From Chitinophagales bacterium (GTDB lineage Bacteria; Bacteroidota; Bacteroidia; Chitinophagales; Saprospiraceae): 13,219 nt of DNA. The notes under the pieces were generated by a model. The model ran no database searches, was not told where the DNA came from, and saw only the letters and a program-made list of their open reading frames with translations. The stretch is taken from positions 1 through 13,219 of the forward strand of contig JAAFHO010000086.1 of NCBI GenBank assembly GCA_013297575.1. Reading direction: 5' to 3'. Position 1 is the first letter of the stretch; the number at the start of each line of letters is the position of its first letter. Positions 6,394 through 13,219 of the stretch are shown here, piece by piece. The position numbers and the translations under genes were made by a program.

Positions 6394-7065
6394 TTATTCG
6401 AGTCTAATTTGAATAGGTATCGTATATTTCACATCAACGGTAGTTCCATTAATAGAACCAGGTATCCATTTGGGCATTTTTTTCAATAATTCGATATACG
6501 TTTCACCTAAGCCACAGCCGGGATCTTTGAGTACCTCGAAATTGGATAAATCGCCATTTTTCTTGACGACAAATTGAACGACGATTTTTCCTTTACTTGG
6601 GAAACAATTTAGTGCATTAAATTGGATACTATCCCTGAGGTACTTTAGCAATTCCACCTCACCACCTGGATATTGAGGCATTTTCTCCAATTCAATCGGT
6701 TCATAAATGGTATCTATAAGGTTATCTGTGGTCGAAAGTGTTGCTGTGGGATAGGCCTCGGCGACCTCATTATCTAAAAACAACGGTTCTTCCAGTCTTA
6801 TTTCGCTATCTCTTTTACAGCCCGGCGGCTCATACTGAATACAAGTAGGTAACCGACAACCACTAGGTTTATCCTGATGCATTGCCTCGAACTGTTGTAT
6901 CAAAGCACGTTGTAAAGCAACCTCGGCAGTAGTATCCGATGCGACCTCAAGCGTATCCAGAGGAGGTAAAGGATTGCTTGGTTGTTCATTCACCTCATCT
7001 TTCCAAGCATTAAAGCCAAGTGCCAAAACCGCACCCAAAGCAACAGAAAAAAGAATACGTTTCAT
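6394..7065 (-). CDS. Short TonB C-terminal-domain protein with own N-terminal signal/anchor
   Basis: The 223-residue product starts MKRILFSVALGAVLALGFNA, a basic N-terminus followed by a hydrophobic helix that is either a cleaved signal peptide (likely after Ala20) or a membrane anchor. A low-complexity acidic region follows, then a TonB_C domain from about 128: IELEKMPQYPGG (124-134), LKYLRDSIQFN, LKDPGCGLGETY (179-190) and WIPGSINGTTV (200-210), ending IRLE like the full TonB at 7202. It lacks the RNKAYGAYQLRRSY cytoplasmic segment and the long proline linker. Four cysteines (70, 75, 83, 154) plus Cys184 of the conserved GCG motif might form periplasmic disulfides. The frame continues 16 codons upstream to 7113 through a hairpin repeat, but ATG 7065 gives a clean signal sequence. 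It follows the terminator of the exbB operon, so it is likely transcribed separately. If the segment is cleaved it would be a soluble TonB_C protein. Confidence 0.82.
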   Translation of the reverse strand: MKRILFSVALGAVLALGFNAWKDEVNEQPSNPLPPLDTLEVASDTTAEVALQRALIQQFEAMHQDKPSGCRLPTCIQYEPPGCKRDSEIRLEEPLFLDNEVAEAYPTATLSTTDNLIDTIYEPIELEKMPQYPGGEVELLKYLRDSIQFNALNCFPSKGKIVVQFVVKKNGDLSNFEVLKDPGCGLGETYIELLKKMPKWIPGSINGTTVDVKYTIPIQIRLE

Positions 7066-7093
7066 AAGTAAGAGATTTTGAAGTAAAAGCCCA

Positions 7094-7136
7094 GCCCTGA
7101 AAGGGCGACACATCCAACATAGGGCAGCGCCCTATG
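7094..7136 (-). repeat. Two-hairpin intergenic repeat upstream of the short TonB-C gene
   Basis: On minus, CATAGGGC-GCT-GCCCTATG (7136-7118; perfect 8-bp stem) is followed by an 11-base linker and then GCCCT-TTC-AGGGC (7106-7094; 5-bp stem). It directly abuts the exbB operon terminator and lies 28 bases before the ATG at 7065. The hairpin-linker-hairpin plan is the same as in the element at 2434-2472, although the sequences differ. I recall similar GGGC...GCCC hairpin pairs as common intergenic repeats in Bacteroidota, but cannot verify copy number here. Confidence 0.7.
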
Positions 7137-7173
7137 AAAAACGCCTATCAGCGAACAAGGCTGATAGGCGTTT
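7137..7173 (-). terminator. Intrinsic terminator of the exbB-exbD-exbD-tonB operon
   Basis: On minus, AAACGCCTATCAGC (7173-7160) pairs perfectly over 14 bp with GCTGATAGGCGTTT (7152-7139) around a 7-base loop, followed by T's to 7137. It lies 29 bases past the tonB stop. Stem strength and the U-run make this a strong rho-independent terminator, marking the operon end. Confidence 0.9.
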
Positions 7174-7201
7174 AGGAAAAGGGTATGCTTATGCGTTCGG
7201 A

Positions 7202-8032
7202 TCACTCCAATCGGAAGCGAACCGGAAGCGTAAACTTCACCTTAACCGGGTTACCATTAGCCTCACCTGGAGTCCATTTTGGCATTGAATTCACCACGCG
7301 AACGGCCTCTTTACCGCAACCGCCACCTGGTTCTTTCAAAATTGTAACGCTCGAAATCGAGCCATCTTTGCCTACAACGAAACTCAAAGCAGCAGTACCT
7401 TGGATATTATTTTCCCGAGCGATAGCCGGATAATTGATATTATCGCGGAGGAATTTCTGCAATTCCGCTTCACCACCAGGGAACGAAGGCATTTTCTGGA
7501 TGTCAAAAGTTTCATAGACTTTATCTTCCACTACTTTAACTGGTTCAACAACTTCCAATTCCTTAGGGTTGTCGAATGTTTCTGGTGGAGCATCGTCGTT
7601 ACCTTTCACATCAGCTTTACCGATATCCGCTTTTTCTTCTTGAAGTTCCTCAATATCCTTTTTAGGTTCGTCTTTTTGTACTTCTTCATCTTTTTTAATG
7701 ATTGGAGGTACAAACTGAACCGTAGTCCGAGTTGGAGGAGGAGGAGTTGGCGGTGGTGGTGGTGGTGGTGGTGGTACATCCGTACTCAAATCAGGCGGAG
7801 CGCCCATTTCGATTTCCACTTCCACTGGCTTTGCAGCTAACGCCCCAGATACCGCCTTGACTAATTTAGGGAGCAAGAAAAGCAGGATCAAAAACGCCAG
7901 ACCGAAGAAGAACCCTCGCATGAGGTATTCATTATAGGAACGGCGCAACTGATATGCTCCGTAAGCCTTATTTCGGTTCTGAAAGATGATGTCCAGCATG
8001 TCCCTTGGTTGGGTGCTCTTATCTTCTGCCAT
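7202..8032 (-). CDS. tonB: TonB-family energy transducer (operon copy)
   Basis: The periplasm-spanning partner of the ExbB/ExbD motor encoded just upstream. The 276-residue product has the cytoplasmic segment DMLDIIFQNRNKAYGAYQLR at 11-30, one transmembrane helix at about 38-60, a linker with nine consecutive prolines (87-95) and then four more, the VPPIIKKDE motif (108-116), a long Lys/Glu/Asp-rich spacer likely to be extended, FDIQKMPSFPGG (176-187) and a TonB_C domain to residue 276 with LKEPGGGCGKEAV and WTPGEANGNPV. The proline run is encoded by seven CCA codons in a row, a trinucleotide tract. It starts 36 nt after the second exbD and is followed by a strong terminator, so it is the last gene of the exbB operon. 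It is the best candidate for the housekeeping TonB of this locus. Confidence 0.94.
   Translation of the reverse strand: MAEDKSTQPRDMLDIIFQNRNKAYGAYQLRRSYNEYLMRGFFFGLAFLILLFLLPKLVKAVSGALAAKPVEVEIEMGAPPDLSTDVPPPPPPPPPTPPPPTRTTVQFVPPIIKKDEEVQKDEPKKDIEELQEEKADIGKADVKGNDDAPPETFDNPKELEVVEPVKVVEDKVYETFDIQKMPSFPGGEAELQKFLRDNINYPAIARENNIQGTAALSFVVGKDGSISSVTILKEPGGGCGKEAVRVVNSMPKWTPGEANGNPVKVKFTLPVRFRLE
7752..7775. repeat. (GGT)8 / (ACC)8 trinucleotide tract in the tonB proline linker
   Basis: Eight perfect GGT units on plus encode most of a nine-proline run in the minus-strand tonB. Because the unit is 3 bp, slippage would change linker length by single prolines without breaking the frame. Confidence 0.85.
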
Positions 8033-8068
8033 GTTATGATAATTTAATTAATTTTGAATCGAAAGGAT

Positions 8069-8698
8069 TTATTTTTTACCCGAAGCGGCAGCGGCTTGAT
8101 CATCAACACTGAATTTCAATCCTGCAGCTGGGTTAACAATAAAATCTTCTTCTTTTTTAGAAATTGGAAGCATCACATAACGTGCCACATTACAGATTTT
8201 CATCTCATCGAATGTATCTACCAAGTTTTTATAGCGCGATTCTTTAGTCGCCTTGATAATTACGTTCAATTTTGAGCTCATCTTTTTTTGGCCTGGATTT
8301 TTCAAATCATCTTTTTCATCCTCGCCCCATTGTGCTTTCACGCGATCTTTTTTACCTAAGATCACCTTACGCATTCCTTCGGAGGAATAATCTGTTGAAT
8401 CCAGTTTTGCGTCATTAATACCTTCGTAATAATAAACTTTGTCGTTATCCCCAAGGAGCAAGGTTAGTACCTGTGATTCCTTAGTAGCTTCTAAATCGTC
8501 CTTATTGAGATCCTTTTTTTCGGGCATCACAATAGGCATGATATTAGGTTTTGCTAAAGTGGTGGTTAACATGAAAAATGTAATGAGTAGGAAGGCCAAA
8601 TCCACCATTGCGGTGAAGTCCACTTTTGTGGACATTTTTTTCGACCTTACTTTCCCGTCTTTTTTCCCTCCACCACCGGAGTCTTGTATCTCTGCCAT
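8069..8698 (-). CDS. exbD: ExbD-family biopolymer transport protein (second ExbD of operon)
   Basis: The second of two tandem ExbD proteins in the exbB operon. The 209-residue product has a charged N-terminus, then VDFTAMVDLAFLLITFFML near 26-44, with Asp33 the expected proton-relay residue, and a periplasmic domain that shares DDLKNPGQKK, RYKN and FDEMKIC with the ExbD at 4595-5146. It ends in an extra Ala/Lys-rich tail of about 20 residues (VDDQAAAASGKK) not present in that paralog. It lies 46 nt after the first exbD and 36 nt before tonB, so all three are likely co-transcribed. Two different ExbD subunits beside one ExbB suggest a hetero-subunit motor, a common Bacteroidota arrangement; its stoichiometry cannot be read from sequence. 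Confidence 0.93.
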   Translation of the reverse strand: MAEIQDSGGGGKKDGKVRSKKMSTKVDFTAMVDLAFLLITFFMLTTTLAKPNIMPIVMPEKKDLNKDDLEATKESQVLTLLLGDNDKVYYYEGINDAKLDSTDYSSEGMRKVILGKKDRVKAQWGEDEKDDLKNPGQKKMSSKLNVIIKATKESRYKNLVDTFDEMKICNVARYVMLPISKKEEDFIVNPAAGLKFSVDDQAAAASGKK

Positions 8699-8744
8699 AG
8701 TAGTATGACTTTTTTTAAATTGTTAAGAGATCGCTGGGAATGTG

Positions 8745-9419
8745 CTATTTTACAGCACCGACCTTATTAGGGTCACCTTCCTGGCTGGTGATTAGGTTAA
8801 ATTTGTTCAGGTTAATATCCGTCAGTGTATTGATTACTTTTTCGATGGCTGGATAAGGAGTGTCCTTATCGGCTTTCACCACGATAGCGTATTCTTTCAC
8901 TGATGCTTCTGCACCACCGGCTTGAATTACTTGTTGTCGGTAATTGAACTGAGCAAGTCGTGCTTGGTGCAGCCAATTGGCTAATTCGCTTTTATTAATA
9001 TCCACTGTATCGATAGGGATACCAACTGCGATTTTTGCGCGTTCGGGGCCATCAGCGTCAAGTAGTCGCTTAAAGTCCTTCATTGGAGCACCAAAACTTC
9101 CCATATTCACAAATTTGTTTTGCTCTGTGGCGCTAAGTCCCATATTGTATGTTGAGTTCATGGTAGCAATCAACGCTTTACGCGCAGGAGAGCCAGCAGG
9201 ATCCACAAATACATTTCCTTCTTTACTGATTAGGATGGTGAGCGTACCCACTTCCGGCAATTTCGACTCAGAGATAGACGATGGAGTATCCACTGTTACT
9301 GTCTCCTGCGGCTTTGCCTTTGCTGTCAGGATAAAGAAAGTAAGGAGCAGGAACGCCACGTCGCACATTGCGGTCATATCCAAGGATGGACCACTACGTT
9401 TAGGAGTATGCTTTGGCAT
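8745..9419 (-). CDS. exbD: ExbD-family biopolymer transport protein (first ExbD of operon)
   Basis: A 224-residue ExbD relative. SLDMTAMCDVAFLLLTFFIL lies at about 12-31, with Asp20 the conserved intramembrane aspartate. The periplasmic region is longer and quite different from the other two ExbDs of the window: it has an insert with many polar residues (about 85-165) and then EYAIVVKADKDTPYPAIEKV, the usual ExbD/TolR core, near 176-195. The start at ATG 9419 gives a short basic cytoplasmic tail (MPKHTPKRSG). It lies 60 nt after exbB and 46 nt before the second exbD. The divergence indicates an old duplication rather than a recent one, so the two operon ExbDs probably do not substitute for one another. 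Confidence 0.92.
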   Translation of the reverse strand: MPKHTPKRSGPSLDMTAMCDVAFLLLTFFILTAKAKPQETVTVDTPSSISESKLPEVGTLTILISKEGNVFVDPAGSPARKALIATMNSTYNMGLSATEQNKFVNMGSFGAPMKDFKRLLDADGPERAKIAVGIPIDTVDINKSELANWLHQARLAQFNYRQQVIQAGGAEASVKEYAIVVKADKDTPYPAIEKVINTLTDINLNKFNLITSQEGDPNKVGAVK

Positions 9420-9479
9420 ATTTGTTCTTACTTTTTAAAATTTAAAATAAGATAATCAAGTGATTATCCACAACTGCTC

Positions 9480-10319
9480 TTATTTACCTTTAGCCGCGAA
9501 AGTCTGAGTAAGGCTGTAACCAGCTTCGTCGATGCGGTGCGTAAGTGAATCGATACGATTCGTAAAGAAATTGTAGAAGATGATCGCTACCGCAGATGAA
9601 CCGATACCCAATGCCGTGTTGATCAAGGCTTCAGAGATACCTGTTGCAAGTGCTGAAGAGTCCGGAGCACCGGCAGTTGCCAAGGCACCGAAGGCGCGAA
9701 TCATACCTAATACTGTTCCGAGCAGACCCATCAAAGTAGCCACAGACGCGATCGTCGCCAGGATACTGAGGTTCTTTTCCAACATAGGCAATTCAAGCGT
9801 TGTTGCTTCTTCTACTTCTTGTTGGATTGCGGCCAACTTTGCATCTTTGTCCAAATCCGTGGCTTTTTCCATTTCAGAAAACTTGGTCAAGCCCGCACGT
9901 ACCACATTTGCTACTGCACCTTTCTGACGATCGCATGAAGCTAAAGCACCAGCCATATCGCCTTTATCGAGGAAGCCTTTGATGCCACGTACGAACGCGT
10001 CAACATTTGCAGTTCCACGAGCCTTGCTCAAGGTGATAAAGCGCTCAAAAACGAACACGATTACGGTGAATAAAAGAGTCAAAAGAAGCGGTACAATTGG
10101 GCCACCTTTGTACACCACACCTAAGTAGTGGTTCAATGCTGGTTCATTCACCGGATCTTTGGCTGAATCACCTCCTACGAAGTTGTCAGCGGCACCAAAG
10201 ATATACTTATACACTAAAATAGCGATAACGAATAAAATTGGAATGATGATAAAAGGAAAAATGGAGCCAAATCCGCCTCCTTGATTCTGTTTAGCAGGTG
10301 ATGTTTTTGCTGCTGTCAT
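9480..10319 (-). CDS. exbB: ExbB/TolQ/MotA-family proton-channel protein
   Basis: The inner-membrane scaffold and proton channel of the TonB motor. The 279-residue product has an N-terminal hydrophobic helix (about 18-42) and then the three helices of classical ExbB: 74-95 (GGPIVPLLLTLLFTVIVFVF ending FERF), 184-212 (LATIASVATLMGLLGTVLGMI) and 226-254 (SEALINTALGIGSSAVAI). The large cytoplasmic loop between the second and third helices (about 96-183) is rich in Lys, Glu and Ala. The GLLGTVxGM and EALxxTAxG motifs are diagnostic of the MotA/TolQ/ExbB family. One extra N-terminal helix relative to E. coli ExbB is usual in Bacteroidota. It is the first gene of a four-gene operon; an AT-rich 367-bp region without an obvious promoter box lies upstream. 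It is the only exbB here, although three exbD genes are present. Confidence 0.95.
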   Translation of the reverse strand: MTAAKTSPAKQNQGGGFGSIFPFIIIPILFVIAILVYKYIFGAADNFVGGDSAKDPVNEPALNHYLGVVYKGGPIVPLLLTLLFTVIVFVFERFITLSKARGTANVDAFVRGIKGFLDKGDMAGALASCDRQKGAVANVVRAGLTKFSEMEKATDLDKDAKLAAIQQEVEEATTLELPMLEKNLSILATIASVATLMGLLGTVLGMIRAFGALATAGAPDSSALATGISEALINTALGIGSSAVAIIFYNFFTNRIDSLTHRIDEAGYSLTQTFAAKGK

Positions 10320-10686
10320 GCGAAAATTAAGTTTAAGTTAAAAAAGAATGAGTGGTTTAACGTATTCGTTTGCAAGACAACAACTTCTTCTTTTCATCTC
10401 CGAAAAACAAGAGGTCACTTCCAAATCAGCTTCCGAAATATAAGATGCGGACGCTTTTATTTTTGGTGTGTGCTTCTTTATTTTTTTTTAAAAAAAATAA
10501 AAATGATGCTGCAAACGAGTGTCTGTTATTTCTAACATTGAGAAAAGGAGGTAGATACTAAACCGACACTACTTTCCGTCAAGGTTAAAAACGGCGGTAA
10601 AAATAGTATGAGATTTAGAATTTCCAGTTTCTATTTTAAAAAATAATATTAAAATCTATCAAACGGCCTTTTTTATCGGTTAAATA
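10320..10686. other. 367-bp AT-rich intergenic region upstream of exbB
   Basis: No convincing gene. A near-perfect AT palindrome, TTA-T9-A8-TAA, lies at 10478-10500. I see no perfect TAnnTTTG box on minus upstream of exbB and no canonical terminator hairpin after the outer-membrane gene stop at 10687. An AGGAGG at 10546-10551 on plus has no start codon at a workable distance. The exbB promoter probably lies here but cannot be placed. Confidence 0.5.
10478..10500. repeat. A/T homopolymer near-palindrome
   Basis: A run of nine T's meets eight A's, flanked by TTA and TAA, making an almost perfect 23-base AT palindrome. It could act as an intrinsically bent or easily melted region, or as a weak terminator. 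It is also prone to length change by slippage. Confidence 0.7.
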
Positions 10687-13219
10687 CTAAAAATCTGCCC
10701 CTAAAGCGATATGAAATATGGGCGACTGTATTTTCCTTGTCTCAATTCCGTACGCATAGTCGGCTCGAAGGAACAGACCAAAGACCTGCATGCGCACTCC
10801 AGCACCGTAACCAGCCACTACTGGATCTCGAAAATACTTGACCTGAACATATACCGTGGGTGGATTTTGGAGGGTTAAAATATTAATTGGATTATTGCCA
10901 TTGTAAGGGCTACTACCGCTCCATGCCGTACCTGCATCAAAAAAACCAACCAACTGAAAATTACGCCAAAATGGCCCTAAGACTGGCTTTTGTGAAAAGT
11001 ACTTAAATATTGGAATCCGCAATTCGGAATTGATTAAAGCGAAAGAACTGCCATTTCTAATATTCTGCTGAAACCCACGCAGGTGTGCAGCGGAGGTCTC
11101 GTAGGCAAAGTTTTCATTTTGTGGCACAGGTATGTTATTGTTGAACTTTGGGATGATCCAATTGTCCACTCCACCTAAGTAATATAGTATACGTTCACTA
11201 CCAAATGTAGTAGCAGCCGACATGCGCAATGCCAATACTGAATGGCGGTCTAATTTTCGATAATGCCGTGCGTCCAAATTCAACACCGTCATAATACCTT
11301 CATTAAATTTCAGGCTCAAATTGGGTTGGGTATTGAAAGCAAATCGCTTCACTACTTCTACATAAAAACGCGCTCGGCTACCTGTTTTTAGGTTCACATC
11401 AATGTCCACTGTATTATCATATACCGCAGACAGGCGAATGGCTGCACGCTGTTCCGCGTAATCTGGGGTTTCCAATGTTGCTTGATCCGAAGTAAGCGTA
11501 AGTAGTTTGTCCTGCCTTAATGTAGCTGTTCCCCGAATACTAAAAAATGGATCAAAAGGATACTTCAATTCATATTGGCCCAATACTGTATTATTGCGTA
11601 CTTGATACGGACGTGATGGGCTACCAGGTTGGCTATCATCAAGACTGCGCACCACTGTTTTGCGGTATAGTGCAAAACGGCGATCAATACGGCGTTTTTT
11701 GTCATCTAAAAACATATAGTACTCGGAGCCATTAAAAGTTGTTGGTAAACGAGCACCGGCTTCAATAACGTAGTTTTCCAGTAATTCCTTAAAATTGGCT
11801 TTAAACAAAATACCCGGAGGTGGCGTGCGGAAGGCACTAGGCGTACCAGCATAACTATCCAAGCCATCGAACAACAAACTATTGTCCATGGTAGTAGAAA
11901 TAAAATCGGTACGGAACTTAAGTCGATAAGCAATAATACGCGATGGATTGAAGCGCAGCACCCCTACTCTTTGAGAGCGGATATACTTTGTTTTTTTATT
12001 CAATATTTTTGTATTCCACACCAAATCAGATTCTTTTTGAACCGGATATTCAACAATAACCGGTTCATCATCTTTACTAGATGAACTGTTCATTACCGGC
12101 GAATTTTGTTTTAGATGTTCAGGAACTTGAAACAACCAGCCCGGCGGTATAGTGTCTTTTTTGGCACTATTTTGTACATCTTGTGCTTCTACACGTGTAA
12201 TATCGGTTACATTGGGCAATGTTTGTCCAGCATCTTTTAAGAAAAGCCGCTTATATAAGGTATAAGGTGCGACTTCATTTATTTCTGCAATCGAATCTAT
12301 CTTATTTAATACAAAAACAGTCTCGCGTCCTTTCAAAAAAGTTTGTAGTATTTTAGGTGATTGACTGGCCACAGCATCTATTTCCTGGATACTTTGTGTG
12401 TAATTTGAGGCCATCCAATGTACGGCTCTTTTCTTGAGTACCGGATCGAAATGAATACTGTCAATTTGAAGGGTGTCGATGTTTTTGCGCACTGTATCTA
12501 TTGGCGCAAGGAAGGATAGTGCTTTCTCGAAAGGCCATTCTCCAGGTTTTTGTGTATCCAAAGCCTTTACTTCTGCCCCCGATTTTAAGTAAAAAGTAGC
12601 GGTATTATAGGCTATAAAATTTTCTAAATAAGCAAACGACCTATTTTGGATACCGTTTTTATCAGAAATCCAAGCAAGATGAGCGCTATCAATAGCCACG
12701 GGGTGGCGTTCGCTATCGTTGATGGTATTCGTTAGCCGGATTAGTTCAGGACTTCGAGTATCTAAATTATATAAGAAAATATCTATTTTCCCTAAAGGCA
12801 AAATGGTATCAATACGTTCTTGCGCCAGCGTATCTAATACCCGATTACTAGCAAAAATAACATATCGAGTATCATCTAGTCGCACAAAGGAAGCATCGAG
12901 ATCGTCCCAAAAATCTTGCGTAAGGCGCTCTGTTTGTCGGTTAATGGTATGGTATATAAATAAATCGGTGTAGCCGCGTGCGGTGGCAGAGAATACCAAG
13001 TCAACAGGACTGATAAAATCAATGCTATGAACGCGTTGAAATTCGGGAGCAATAGGTTTCGTTTCTTTTTTCTTGGTGCCGCTATCGATAAGTGCCAATT
13101 TAGGGACATCACGTGCTTCGTATAGTACGGCGAGTGTTTGGTTGTCCATCGACCAAGATAGCAGTGGGTAGGCATAATCCGTGGCTTGCAGGGCATTTCG
13201 AGTGCCGCCTTTAAGCATC
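10687..13219 (-). CDS. Outer-membrane protein: TolB-like beta-propeller plus BamA/Omp85-type barrel (C-terminal part)
   Basis: The minus-strand frame runs off the window end; 843 residues are visible and the ATG at 13218 is probably internal. Residues about 1-210 contain WD40/PD40-like repeats as in TolB propellers, for example YTDLFIYHTINRQTERLTQD, SFVRLDDTRYVIFASN and HLAWISDKNG. A less conserved region (about 210-410) follows. From about 415 to the end are amphipathic strands of a beta-barrel, with the Omp85/surface-antigen features LRGFQQN near 726-732, VGFFDAGTAW near 770 and an ALGADF terminus whose final Phe fits the BAM targeting signal. No POTRA domain is visible in the part shown. 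The fusion suggests a propeller facing the periplasm or interior of a barrel. An export or assembly role is inferred from the domains only. Alternatives are a receptor-like or lipid-related Omp85 member. Confidence 0.8.
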   Translation of the reverse strand, partial: MLKGGTRNALQATDYAYPLLSWSMDNQTLAVLYEARDVPKLALIDSGTKKKETKPIAPEFQRVHSIDFISPVDLVFSATARGYTDLFIYHTINRQTERLTQDFWDDLDASFVRLDDTRYVIFASNRVLDTLAQERIDTILPLGKIDIFLYNLDTRSPELIRLTNTINDSERHPVAIDSAHLAWISDKNGIQNRSFAYLENFIAYNTATFYLKSGAEVKALDTQKPGEWPFEKALSFLAPIDTVRKNIDTLQIDSIHFDPVLKKRAVHWMASNYTQSIQEIDAVASQSPKILQTFLKGRETVFVLNKIDSIAEINEVAPYTLYKRLFLKDAGQTLPNVTDITRVEAQDVQNSAKKDTIPPGWLFQVPEHLKQNSPVMNSSSSKDDEPVIVEYPVQKESDLVWNTKILNKKTKYIRSQRVGVLRFNPSRIIAYRLKFRTDFISTTMDNSLLFDGLDSYAGTPSAFRTPPPGILFKANFKELLENYVIEAGARLPTTFNGSEYYMFLDDKKRRIDRRFALYRKTVVRSLDDSQPGSPSRPYQVRNNTVLGQYELKYPFDPFFSIRGTATLRQDKLLTLTSDQATLETPDYAEQRAAIRLSAVYDNTVDIDVNLKTGSRARFYVEVVKRFAFNTQPNLSLKFNEGIMTVLNLDARHYRKLDRHSVLALRMSAATTFGSERILYYLGGVDNWIIPKFNNNIPVPQNENFAYETSAAHLRGFQQNIRNGSSFALINSELRIPIFKYFSQKPVLGPFWRNFQLVGFFDAGTAWSGSSPYNGNNPINILTLQNPPTVYVQVKYFRDPVVAGYGAGVRMQVFGLFLRADYAYGIETRKIQSPIFHIALGADF

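Noticed and set aside
7400..7840. Plus-strand 146-codon Trp/Phe-rich open frame
   Set aside because: Tryptophan run arises from the GGT repeat opposite the CCA proline codons; not a plausible protein.
10458..10465. TATTTTTG promoter-like box on plus
   Set aside because: Matches TAnnTTTG but points away from exbB and no plus-strand gene follows; expected by chance in AT-rich DNA.
10370..10561. Plus-strand 63-codon open frame upstream of exbB
   Set aside because: Lys/Phe-rich low-complexity translation through the T9A8 tract, with no ribosome site or conserved features.

Overview
The window looks like Bacteroidota chromosome, probably a Saprospiraceae-type or related member. The evidence is the TonB N-terminal signature (RNKAYGAYQLRRSY), the exbB-exbD-exbD-tonB gene order, start codons mostly without Shine-Dalgarno sequences, promoter-like TAnnTTTG boxes, and AT-rich intergenic DNA carrying short hairpin repeats. 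Nearly all genes are on the minus strand, so the region reads from high to low coordinates. There are no rRNA genes, CRISPR arrays, intact insertion sequences or prophage genes.

Layout from high to low coordinate: (1) 13219-10687 is the C-terminal 843 residues of an outer-membrane protein that joins a TolB-like beta-propeller to a BamA/Omp85-type barrel. (2) 10319-7202 is a compact energy-transduction operon, exbB-exbD-exbD-tonB, closed by a strong intrinsic terminator at 7173-7137. (3) 7136-4119 is an expansion zone of the same system: a two-hairpin repeat, a short TonB-C protein with its own signal or anchor sequence, a second full tonB, a third exbD, and, 2 nt after that exbD, a small protein that keeps a TonB-like proline linker but has no TonB C-terminal domain. 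(4) 3673-4122 is the only confident plus-strand gene, a small VanZ-like membrane protein whose stop overlaps the convergent neighbour by 4 bp. (5) 3518-2604 is a XerC/XerD tyrosine recombinase. (6) 2603-2163 is a long intergenic region holding a 122-bp element with perfect 29-bp inverted arms and three palindromic cores. (7) 2162-801 is the RseP site-2 protease, 789-742 a perfect 20-bp hairpin, 728-201 hscB, 193-112 tRNA-Leu(CAA), and 109-82 a symmetric, probably bidirectional terminator. The first 56 bases appear to be the tail of a plus-strand gene converging on that terminator.

The central theme is outer-membrane energisation and envelope maintenance. ExbB and the ExbD paralogs would form proton-driven motors in the inner membrane, and the full TonB proteins would carry that energy to TonB-dependent (SusC-like) receptors. 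The BamA/TolB-like barrel and RseP also act in the envelope. The most interesting parts are the rearranged TonB/ExbD paralogs, including two partial-architecture TonB proteins (one C-domain only, one linker only), and several structured intergenic repeats that share a hairpin-linker-hairpin design. I found no clear new defence or mobile system.
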